In this document: positions 1-6,494 of the stretch, piece after piece | Position numbering within the stretch: the first letter of the stretch is position 1 | Layout: the number at the start of each line of letters is the position of its first letter | From: Actinomycetota bacterium | Lineage (GTDB): Bacteria > Actinomycetota > Actinomycetes > Nanopelagicales > Nanopelagicaceae | Reading direction: 5' to 3' | Length of the DNA: 8,155 nt | Assembly: GCA_009705165.1 (NCBI GenBank) | Contig: WLCU01000038.1 | Span: 1 to 8,155, forward strand | Program-made: the position numbers and the translations under genes | Notes under the pieces: model-generated | Databases searched by the model: none | What the model saw: only the letters and a program-made list of their open reading frames with translations | Told to the model about the DNA's origin: nothing

Positions 1-833
<833 letters not shown>

Positions 834-849
834 TTATTTGTGTGCGGAA

Positions 850-894
850 TTTGTCTGTTTACCGATACGACAAACCCCGCAGCGAGGGGATCGG
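850..894 (-). promoter_or_regulatory. leuA leader RNA: attenuator-type hairpins
   Basis: Between the leader-peptide stop and the leuA ribosome site the transcript can fold in competing ways. CCCC (886-889) pairs with GGGG (875-878) around a 7-nt loop, flanked by an outer CCGAT/ATCGG stem (890-894 with 862-866). A second stem pairs TTTGTC (869-874) with GACAAA (850-855). The GGGG inside the last leader codons (904-907) could instead capture CCCC 886-889, the alternative expected when a ribosome stalls on the Leu codons. The U-run after the GC hairpin is weak (UUUGUC), so the switch could act on transcription or on leuA translation. The pairings are seen in the sequence; the mechanism is inferred. 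Confidence 0.6.
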
Positions 895-942
895 TTATTT
901 GACCCCGCCACGGCAGCTAAGGAGGAGACTGCGTGTGTTCAT
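895..942 (-). CDS. leucine leader peptide upstream of leuA (15 aa)
   Basis: This small ORF reads MNTRSLLLSCRGGVK and stops with TAA at 895-897. Residues 6-8 are three consecutive Leu codons (CTC CTC CTT, 919-927). They are followed by Ser-Cys-Arg-Gly-Gly, whose CGT GGC GGG codons supply a G-rich strand that can pair with the downstream C-rich hairpin arm. Leu-codon runs followed by Arg-Gly-Gly before leuA are, as I recall, a recurring arrangement in actinobacteria and are proposed to sense charged tRNA-Leu. The ORF starts 21 nt after the glnA stop and ends 73 nt before the leuA ATG. No Shine-Dalgarno precedes it, but a TACCCT hexamer lies 6 nt upstream, which fits a leaderless start. The peptide itself probably has no function; ribosome position on it is the signal. 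Confidence 0.8.
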   Translation of the reverse strand: MNTRSLLLSCRGGVK

Positions 943-948
943 GACCTA

Positions 949-978
949 AGGGTAACGCGCAAATTAAAGAACTGGCAA
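949..978 (-). promoter_or_regulatory. candidate promoter for the leuA leader transcript
   Basis: A -35-like TTGCCA (973-978, 5 of 6 to TTGACA) is separated by 18 nt from a -10-like TACCCT (949-954), which fits the loose TANNNT actinobacterial form. Six nucleotides then lead to the leader-peptide ATG at 942, so the transcript would begin at or next to the start codon. The -35 element overlaps the last codons of glnA2, so leuA may be read both from this promoter and by read-through. Confidence 0.5.
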
Positions 979-2277
979 ATATCGATCTAGTTCGTAAGCG
1001 CTCACCTGTCGGCGATAGTCCTGCCATTCAGCGCGCTTATTGCGCAGAACATACTCGAAGACGTGCTCGCCTAAAGTTTCACGTACTAATTCACTTTTCT
1101 CCATTGCAGAAATAGCTTCATTTAGATTTGAGGGCAAAGAGATTGGATCCTTGGAATCATGCAATTCATAGCCTTCTTCAACGCCCTTTAAGCCAGCGGC
1201 AAGCATTACTGCATATGCAAGGTAAGGGTTACATGCAGTGTCTGGAGATCTAAATTCGATGCGCGTTGAATTTTCCTTCTTTGGCTTATACATAGGAACA
1301 CGAACAAGGGCGCCGCGATCACTTGGTCCCCAGTTAACAAATGCCGGCGCTTCTCCCCCGCCATGCAAACGTTTATAAGAATTAACCCACTGATTTGTAA
1401 TTGCAGTAATTTCTGGAGCATGCTTTAAAAGACCTGCGATAAATGAACGGCCAACCTTTGAAAGATTTAGTTCGGCAGTTGAATCATAGAAAGCATTCTC
1501 TTCACCCTTGAAAAGAGAAACGTGAGTATGCATTCCGCTACCTGGGTGATCAGTAAATGGTTTAGGCATAAAAGATGCATGGAAACCTTGATCAAGTGCC
1601 ACTTCTTTAATTACATGGCGGAAAGTCATGATGTTATCGGCAGTGCTTAAAGCATCGGCATAACGAAGATCAATTTCTTGCTGACCAGGTGCGCCTTCGT
1701 GATGTGAGAATTCCACTGAAATCCCCATGGCTTCTAGCAAAGTAATTGCTTGGCGCCTGAAATCGTGACCTACAACTGCAGGCGTGTGATCAAAGTAGCC
1801 ACCTTGATCAACAGGTATCGGAGCTTTTCCTGCTTCAGGCTTTTCTTTAAATAAGAAGAACTCAATCTCAGGGTGGGTGTAGCAGGTGTAACCCATGCCA
1901 GCTGCTTTTTCTAAAGTGCGACGTAAAACATTTCTTGGATCTGCAGGTGAGGGCGCACCATCTGGCATGACAATGTCGCAAAACATACGTGCTGCTCCTG
2001 GAGCTTCAGTTCGCCAAGGCAAAATAGAAAAAGTTGCAGGATCTGGTTTAGCTAACATGTCTGATTCAGTAACACGGGCAAAGCCTTCGATTGCTGAACC
2101 ATCAAAACCAATGCCTTCAGCAAATGCGTTTTCTAGTTCAGCCGGTGCAATTGCAACAGATTTTAAAAAGCCCAACACGTCGGTAAACCACAAGCGCACA
2201 AAGCGAATATCTCGCTCTTCCAAAGTGCGAAGAACGAACTCCTGCTGCTTACTAATCTCTGTGCTCATGCGATGCAT
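964..2277 (-). CDS. glnA2: glutamine synthetase family protein, GlnA2 type
   Basis: This is a type I glutamine synthetase fold of 437 residues. Visible motifs are FDGSAIEGF (58-66); metal-ligand glutamates in HPEIEFF (Glu137, Glu139); GAPGQQEIDLRY (196-207, Glu202) with Glu195 just before it; PGSGMHTH (246-253, His251 and His253); NQWVNSYKRL (296-305); and the RIEFRSPD segment (340-347). The N-terminal segment (residues 13-40) is nearly identical, as I remember them, to actinobacterial GlnA2. In Streptomyces, GlnA2 has been assigned as a gamma-glutamylpolyamine synthetase rather than the main ammonia-assimilating enzyme, so the true substrate here is open. Residues 370-384 are about 15 residues shorter than the matching region of those relatives and lack the loop carrying the adenylylation site in GlnA1. 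The start is either the ATG at 2277 or the ATG at 2268 (Met4), which matches relatives slightly better; neither has a clear Shine-Dalgarno. It follows cysE by 30 nt, probably in one operon. Confidence 0.93.
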   Translation of the reverse strand: MHRMSTEISKQQEFVLRTLEERDIRFVRLWFTDVLGFLKSVAIAPAELENAFAEGIGFDGSAIEGFARVTESDMLAKPDPATFSILPWRTEAPGAARMFCDIVMPDGAPSPADPRNVLRRTLEKAAGMGYTCYTHPEIEFFLFKEKPEAGKAPIPVDQGGYFDHTPAVVGHDFRRQAITLLEAMGISVEFSHHEGAPGQQEIDLRYADALSTADNIMTFRHVIKEVALDQGFHASFMPKPFTDHPGSGMHTHVSLFKGEENAFYDSTAELNLSKVGRSFIAGLLKHAPEITAITNQWVNSYKRLHGGGEAPAFVNWGPSDRGALVRVPMYKPKKENSTRIEFRSPDTACNPYLAYAVMLAAGLKGVEEGYELHDSKDPISLPSNLNEAISAMEKSELVRETLGEHVFEYVLRNKRAEWQDYRRQVSAYELDRYLPVL

Positions 2278-2307
2278 TCTTACAAAGAGAAGTTACGGCC
2301 GTGTTAA

Positions 2308-2820
2308 CTAGATGGAGAAACTATCGCTGCTTTCAAGCGTAGAACGCGCCGGAACGTCTCGAGTTACAACCATGTTGGCACTAATTCGAGAGCCTTCACC
2401 AACCGTGACGTTTCCAATGATTCGAGCCCCGGCACCCAGAATCACATTGTTTTCAATGGTGGGGTGACGCTTGCTGTGTGTGAAACCGCGTGAACCCAAA
2501 GTAACGTCGTGATACACCATTACATCGTCGCCAATGATTGTAGTTTCACCAATAACAACGCCCATACCGTGGTCAATGAAAAACCTGCGACCAATTGTGG
2601 CACCTGGGTGAATTTCAACGCCCGTAGTAAAGCGAACTGCATTTGAATGAATGCGTGCCAGCAATTTCAAATTCAGTTTCCATAGCAGGTGAGAAATTCG
2701 GTGACCCCAAACTGCATGAACACCTGGATAAGCAAGAGCTACCTCTAAACGATTACGCGCAGCAGGGTCGTGGGTCAGCGCGTTATCCAAATCTTCTTTT
2801 ATTCTGCTGATGATTGACAT
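2308..2820 (-). CDS. cysE: serine O-acetyltransferase
   Basis: The enzyme transfers acetyl from acetyl-CoA to serine, making O-acetylserine for CysK. At 170 residues it is the short form: the large N-terminal helical domain of the enterobacterial enzyme is much reduced. The left-handed beta-helix of hexapeptide repeats runs from about residue 66 to 156. Catalytic residues are visible as the Asp83-His84 pair in [13 protein letters not shown] and His119 in SKRHPTI. The last residues are DSFSI. A C-terminal Ile is the residue that CysE inserts into the CysK active site in the cysteine synthase complex, so this tail probably still binds CysK. It begins 2 nt after the cysK stop, so translation is likely coupled. 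The cysK-cysE order and spacing support a dedicated cysteine operon. Confidence 0.95.
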   Translation of the reverse strand: MSIISRIKEDLDNALTHDPAARNRLEVALAYPGVHAVWGHRISHLLWKLNLKLLARIHSNAVRFTTGVEIHPGATIGRRFFIDHGMGVVIGETTIIGDDVMVYHDVTLGSRGFTHSKRHPTIENNVILGAGARIIGNVTVGEGSRISANMVVTRDVPARSTLESSDSFSI

Positions 2821-2822
2821 TT

Positions 2823-3749
2823 TTATTCAGCTAAATCCTGATACAAAACCGTTGATAGATATCGCTCACCAGATGAAGCAAGGATTACAACAATGTTTTT
2901 GCCTGCAAACTCTGGACGCTTTGCAACTTCAGTTGCGGCCCACAACGTTGCTCCTGAAGAGATACCCGCCAAAATTCCCTCTTCTGCAGCAGCACGACGT
3001 GCATACTTCATCGCATCATCTGCCGTTGCATCCAAAATCTCATCATAAACAGTTCGATCCAAAATATTTGGAATGAAATTGGGCCCAATTCCTTGCAGTG
3101 GATGCGGACCTGGTGCTCCACCATTTAAAATTGGCGATGCTGCTGGTTCGACACCAAAAATTTTGATTGCTGGGTTTTTCTCTTTCAAAAAACGCCCCGT
3201 GCCGGTAATTGTTCCACCGGTACCAATTCCTGAAACAAAGGCATCAACTTTGCCATCAAGATCGCGCCAAATTTCTGGGCCAGTTGTCTTGTAGTGAATT
3301 GCAGGTCCTGCCTCATTTTCAAATTGGCGAACTAGAACAGCGCCAGATTCACCGAGTTTTTCGGCGGCAGCAACTGCCCCTTTCATTCCATCGGCTGCTG
3401 GAGTTAAAACAAGTTCTGCCCCAAAAGCTAAAATTAACTTACGGCGCTCTTTTGAAACTGACTCAGGCATTGTGAAAATTGATTTATAACCTCGAGCTGC
3501 GGCAACCATGGCAACACCGATTCCTGTGTTTCCTGAAGTTGCTTCAACAACGGTTCCGCCTGGTTTTAGCGCTCCGCTAGCTTCTGCAGCATCAATCATT
3601 GCAATCGCTAAGCGATCTTTAATTGAAGAAGTTGGGTTATAGAACTCCAGCTTTGCATAGACATTTCCTGCTGAGCCATCATTGATCTTGTTAATGCGAA
3701 CTAACGGTGTGTTTCCAAATGCTTCTGTAATTGTGTTGTAAACGCTCAT
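2823..3749 (-). CDS. cysK: cysteine synthase (O-acetylserine sulfhydrylase)
   Basis: This PLP enzyme makes cysteine from O-acetylserine and sulfide. It has 308 residues, a normal length for CysK. The PLP-binding lysine is Lys44 in NPTSSIKDR. The substrate loop TSGNTG is at 71-76, and the phosphate-binding glycine loop GTGGT is at 176-180. A SSGAT segment near residue 265 matches the site that contacts the pyridine nitrogen. Nothing suggests a cystathionine beta-synthase: there is no extra N-terminal heme segment or C-terminal CBS domain. A strong Shine-Dalgarno (AGGGAG, 3754-3759) lies 4 nt before the ATG. The 143 nt between the Cys leader start and this ATG hold a Cys-codon leader and competing RNA stems, so the operon is probably cysteine-regulated. 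cysE follows after 2 nt. Confidence 0.96.
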   Translation of the reverse strand: MSVYNTITEAFGNTPLVRINKINDGSAGNVYAKLEFYNPTSSIKDRLAIAMIDAAEASGALKPGGTVVEATSGNTGIGVAMVAAARGYKSIFTMPESVSKERRKLILAFGAELVLTPAADGMKGAVAAAEKLGESGAVLVRQFENEAGPAIHYKTTGPEIWRDLDGKVDAFVSGIGTGGTITGTGRFLKEKNPAIKIFGVEPAASPILNGGAPGPHPLQGIGPNFIPNILDRTVYDEILDATADDAMKYARRAAAEEGILAGISSGATLWAATEVAKRPEFAGKNIVVILASSGERYLSTVLYQDLAE

Positions 3750-3753
3750 GATT

Positions 3754-3890
3754 CTCCCTAGAAAAATTGATTGAAAATAATTAACTCACTGCGGGGTATT
3801 GCGGGCTATGAGAATCAGCAGCTGCAGGAAGTAGATAGGCAGAAATCAACGACGCGATTTCGCGTGAAGAGCCAAGTTACAATTGATTTC
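3754..3890 (-). promoter_or_regulatory. cysK leader RNA with mutually exclusive stems
   Basis: In the transcript, GAAATCAA (3883-3890) is an exact 8-base complement of TTGATTTC (3842-3849). Nested inside is the perfect inverted repeat ACGCGA/TCGCGT (3852-3865). The core TTGATT (3844-3849) can instead pair with AATCAA at 3767-3772, only 7 nt upstream of the AGGGAG ribosome site of cysK. CUCAU/GUGAG (about 3807-3811 and 3785-3789) gives a further weak stem. A ribosome on the Cys leader codons would cover or free the TTGATTTC strand and so choose between the folds. There is no GC-rich hairpin followed by a U-run, so translational or Rho-dependent control is more likely than intrinsic termination. 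The pairings are seen; the switch is inferred. Confidence 0.5.
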
Positions 3891-3892
3891 AC
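3815..3892 (-). CDS. cysteine-rich leader peptide upstream of cysKE (25 aa)
   Basis: A GTG-initiated ORF of 25 codons ends in TGA at 3815-3817. It starts MKSIVTW and ends TRNRVVDFCLSTSCSC, so Cys codons (all TGC) fall at positions 18, 23 and 25, directly before the stop. The pattern Arg-x-Arg-x-Val-Asp-x-Cys...Ser-x-x-Cys resembles, from memory, the small actinobacterial leader peptides of the RRHVDLxRxxSxxC kind found before sulfur-assimilation genes. An in-frame TAG lies 9 nt upstream of the GTG, so no longer start exists. There is no Shine-Dalgarno, but TAGAAT sits exactly 6 nt before the GTG, consistent with a leaderless transcript. The likely role is to sense charged tRNA-Cys and set cysK-cysE expression. 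The short length keeps this below certainty. Confidence 0.7.
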   Translation of the reverse strand: MKSIVTWLFTRNRVVDFCLSTSCSC

Positions 3893-3898
3893 AGGTAA

Positions 3899-3904
3899 AT
3901 TCTA
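3899..3904 (-). promoter_or_regulatory. -10-like element for the cysteine leader/cysKE transcript
   Basis: TAGAAT (5 of 6 to TATAAT) is followed by 6 nt and then the GTG of the Cys leader, which places the transcription start at the codon itself. No convincing -35 hexamer lies 16-19 nt upstream, so an activator or an extended/UP-type contact to the T-rich stretch may be needed. Confidence 0.5.
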
Positions 3905-3907
3905 CTT

Positions 3908-3943
3908 AAAACAATAAAATGTGCGAGTTGCAAGTAATTCGCA
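3908..3943 (-). terminator. weak candidate terminator after nadE
   Basis: Just after the nadE stop the transcript holds TGCGA (3939-3943) and TCGCA (3922-3926), a 5-bp stem with a 12-nt loop, then a T-rich tract (CATTTTATTGTTTT). The stem is short and the loop large, so termination would be inefficient; partial read-through into cysKE is possible. Confidence 0.3.
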
Positions 3944-3948
3944 AAAAC

Positions 3949-5598
3949 TTAGATCTCATTCCAGCGCGAAGTCATTGGTAAGCGACGATCTTTGCCAAAG
4001 GCTCGGCCCGAAACCTTGGCACCAGGAGGATATTGCCGGCGTTTGTATTCGGCTTTGTCCACCAATGAAATAACTCTGCGAATTAATACTTCATCAAATC
4101 CATCTTTTAGTAAGGCGTCGAAGCCATGATCTTCATCGACATACAGACGCAAGACTTGATCAAGCAAGGGATAGTCAGGTAACGAATCTGAGTCTTTTTG
4201 ATCCGGGCGAAGTTCAGCACTTGGCTCTTTTGTAATTGAACGCTGCGGTATTGGTGGGGTTTGACCATTGGCGACGGCCTGAGCATTTCGCCATGTGGCC
4301 AGTGCCCACACATCGGTTTTATAAATGTCTTTGATCGGTGCAAAACCGCCCACTGCATCGCCATAAAGTGTTGAATAACCAACGGCTAATTCGCTCTTGT
4401 TTCCGGTTGCCAAAACGATGTGGCCCTCTTGGTTTGAAATCCCCATCAACGTTGTTCCGCGCACACGTGCTTGTAAATTTTCTTCTGCGATGCCTTTTAG
4501 CAAAAGGTTGCTCAAAAAGCTTTCAACCATGGGCTCTATCGAAATTGTTCTAAAACTAATCCCTGTCGCATTTGCCAATGCGACGGCATCTTCTACGGAA
4601 TGATCGGATGAATACTTGCTTGGCATCGCAACACCATGCACATTGACTGCACCCACGGCATCGATTGCAATGGCGGCAACCAGGGCTGAATCAATACCTC
4701 CTGAAAGACCAACAAGAACGGATTTAAAGCCATTCTTTTTGATGTAGTCGCGAAGTCCAATAACAAGGGCCGCCCACATCTCGGCTTGATCACTAAGTCT
4801 TGGCGCAATGAGCGCGTTCGCTGTTTTTGCTGGCACAGCTACATCATTAGAAATAACAACATCTGGGGTTGAGCTAGATTCTGCGCAATCAATTTCAATA
4901 ATTAAAAGTTGATCCTCAAATTGAACTGCTCGAGAAATTAACGCCCCAGCTTTATCCACCACAATTGTGTCACCATCAAAAACCAAGTCATCCTGTCCCC
5001 CAGTCATGTTGACATAAGCAAGAGGTGCACCGATTTCTTTGGCACGCTTTTGAACCAGCGCCAAACGCACATCATCTTTATTGCGCTCAAAAGGTGAACC
5101 GTTAGGAACTACAACTAAACCGGGTCTGCGCGCGGCCACGGCATCCATGGAGTGCCAAATATCTTCACAAATTGCAACTGCCACATCAACGCCATGAATG
5201 CGAACAACTAAATCGCTCGTGCCTGGTGTGAAATTTCTAAATTCATCAAATACGCCGTAGTTCGGTAGATGTCGTTTGACATAGCGGGCTTTGATTTTTC
5301 CTTCATGAATTACGGCCACCGCATTTTGTGGGCCCTTGTCCAAATATCCAACAATTGCAACGATGTCGCCTTTAATCTGTGAAGCCACTTCTTCAAGGGC
5401 GTTGATGCTTGCTGCTTGGAAAGAAGGACGAAGTGCCAAATCTTCAACTGGATAACCCGTAATAATCATTTCGGGAAAGACAATCAGATGCGCTCCTGCA
5501 GATTGGGCAGACTGCACACTGGATTTAATCAAGGCAGCGTTGCCCGCAAGATCTCCCACGGTTGGGTTGATCTGAGCTAGCGCTACAGACAACTTCAT
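3949..5598 (-). CDS. nadE: glutamine-dependent NAD+ synthetase
   Basis: This enzyme amidates deamido-NAD to NAD+ using ATP, with ammonia released from glutamine. It has 549 residues in two domains. The N-terminal nitrilase-type glutaminase (about 1-250) has the catalytic triad Glu43 (FPEM), Lys108 (in KRHLPNYGVFDE) and Cys144 (AICED). The C-terminal synthetase (about 270-549) has the pyrophosphate-binding SGGIDS loop at 299-304 and ends with the conserved KRRQYPPG segment and the RLPMTSRW tail. It is shorter than the roughly 680-residue mycobacterial enzyme and matches the compact bacterial two-domain form. The ATG at 5598 has no Shine-Dalgarno but a TACACT hexamer 6 nt upstream, fitting a leaderless mRNA. 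It is divergent from panB with 74 bp between start codons. Confidence 0.96.
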   Translation of the reverse strand: MKLSVALAQINPTVGDLAGNAALIKSSVQSAQSAGAHLIVFPEMIITGYPVEDLALRPSFQAASINALEEVASQIKGDIVAIVGYLDKGPQNAVAVIHEGKIKARYVKRHLPNYGVFDEFRNFTPGTSDLVVRIHGVDVAVAICEDIWHSMDAVAARRPGLVVVPNGSPFERNKDDVRLALVQKRAKEIGAPLAYVNMTGGQDDLVFDGDTIVVDKAGALISRAVQFEDQLLIIEIDCAESSSTPDVVISNDVAVPAKTANALIAPRLSDQAEMWAALVIGLRDYIKKNGFKSVLVGLSGGIDSALVAAIAIDAVGAVNVHGVAMPSKYSSDHSVEDAVALANATGISFRTISIEPMVESFLSNLLLKGIAEENLQARVRGTTLMGISNQEGHIVLATGNKSELAVGYSTLYGDAVGGFAPIKDIYKTDVWALATWRNAQAVANGQTPPIPQRSITKEPSAELRPDQKDSDSLPDYPLLDQVLRLYVDEDHGFDALLKDGFDEVLIRRVISLVDKAEYKRRQYPPGAKVSGRAFGKDRRLPMTSRWNEI

Positions 5599-5604
5599 TT
5601 TTCA

Positions 5605-5610
5605 AGTGTA
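5605..5610 (-). promoter_or_regulatory. -10-like element for nadE (leaderless start)
   Basis: TACACT matches the TANNNT form and is followed by the 6 nt TGAAAA and then the nadE ATG. The expected -35 position (about 5628-5634) reads as a poor match and falls inside the right arm of an inverted repeat, hinting at regulated use. Confidence 0.5.
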
Positions 5611-5614
5611 ACGG

Positions 5615-5636
5615 GGGTACCCTTGTGCCCGTACCC
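5615..5636. repeat. inverted/direct GTACCC repeat in the nadE-panB divergent region
   Basis: GGGTAC (5615-5620) and GTACCC (5631-5636) form a 6-bp inverted repeat with a 10-bp spacer. GTACCC also occurs directly at 5617-5622 and 5631-5636, 14 bp apart. It lies over the upstream promoter zone of nadE and about 37 bp before panB, so it could be a shared operator or simply a hairpin in the panB 5' UTR. No specific regulator can be named. Confidence 0.4.
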
Positions 5637-5672
5637 GGGGACTGCTTTTGGCAGCGTCGAGGAGAGGAAAAT

Positions 5673-6485
5673 ATGGAAAGCCTTTATGGCGGTGCCGTGC
5701 ACCGACGCATAACAATTGCTGATTTAGCTGCGGCAAAAACTCGTGGCGAAAAATGGGCCATGCTCACTTCATATGAGCAGATGACGGCAGAAATCTTTGA
5801 CGAAGCTGGCATTCCCGTGCTTTTGGTTGGCGACAGCGCGGGCAATAATTTCTTAGGAGAAATCAACACAATTCCGGTCACGGTCGATGAGTTAATTCCA
5901 TTGACCCGCGCCGTTGTTAGAGCTTCAAAGCGGGCTTTAGTCATTGCCGATCTGCCATTTGGTTCTTATGAATCATCGCCAGAGTTAGCCCTTGCTACAT
6001 CGACTAGATTTTTCAAAGAGTCTGGTGCCATGGGAGTAAAAATCGAAGGCCCACATATTGCAACGGTTGAAAAATTAGTCGCTTCTGGAATTCCCGTAAT
6101 GGGGCACGTTGGATTAACGCCACAAGCCGTCCATTTACTAAGTGGCTACAAAGTCCAGGGCCGCACCGACGGTGAGGCCATCCTTGACGCCGCACTTGCC
6201 CTTGAAAAAGCTGGGGCTTTTGCCATTGTCCTTGAACTTGTTCCGGCCGATCTTGCTGCTCGAATTACTGCAGCATTAAAGATTCCAACTATCGGAATTG
6301 GCGCTGGAGTTAACTGTGATGCACAAGTGCTTGTTTGGACTGACATGATGGGGATTACTAAAAACCCACCAAAACTTGCCAAGGCTTACCGGAATATGCG
6401 AAGTGAGTTATTGGCCGCAGCTAGCGAATTTGCAGCCGACGTTTCGCAGGGCTCATTTCCTGCAGCTGAACATACTTTCAACTAA
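5673..6485 (+). CDS. panB: 3-methyl-2-oxobutanoate hydroxymethyltransferase
   Basis: PanB transfers a hydroxymethyl group from 5,10-methylene-tetrahydrofolate to 2-ketoisovalerate, giving ketopantoate, the first committed step toward pantothenate and CoA. From the ATG at 5673 it has 270 residues, normal for the family. The TIM-barrel motifs are in order: GDSAG (53-57, metal ligand Asp54), ADLPFGSY (92-99, Asp93), VKIEGP (122-127, Lys123 and Glu125), HVGLTPQ (145-151), the catalytic Glu188 in VLELVPA, and IGIGAG near residue 205. A purine-rich GAGGAGAGG Shine-Dalgarno (5659-5667) 5 nt before the ATG decides this start over an in-frame GTG at 5625 that would add 16 unfamiliar residues. 2-Ketoisovalerate is also the LeuA substrate, so leuA and panB in this window draw on the same precursor. 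An MFS gene follows after 9 nt. Confidence 0.95.
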   Translation: MESLYGGAVHRRITIADLAAAKTRGEKWAMLTSYEQMTAEIFDEAGIPVLLVGDSAGNNFLGEINTIPVTVDELIPLTRAVVRASKRALVIADLPFGSYESSPELALATSTRFFKESGAMGVKIEGPHIATVEKLVASGIPVMGHVGLTPQAVHLLSGYKVQGRTDGEAILDAALALEKAGAFAIVLELVPADLAARITAALKIPTIGIGAGVNCDAQVLVWTDMMGITKNPPKLAKAYRNMRSELLAAASEFAADVSQGSFPAAEHTFN

Positions 6486-6494
6486 TCTTCACCG

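Noticed and set aside
3786..3812. Plus-strand MRISSCRK mini-ORF
   Set aside because: It is antisense to the cysK leader, has no ribosome site and no downstream partner gene in its orientation.
3779..3877. Other short frames in the cysK leader, such as LALHAKSRR from TTG 3875 and an open frame ending in SHSPQYPAVS
   Set aside because: They start with TTG or have no start, lack a ribosome site and contain no product codons; the GTG frame with Cys codons explains the region better.
5625..5672. GTG start giving panB 16 extra residues
   Set aside because: The extra residues are unlike PanB, no Shine-Dalgarno precedes the GTG, and a strong GAGGAGAGG site precedes the ATG at 5673.
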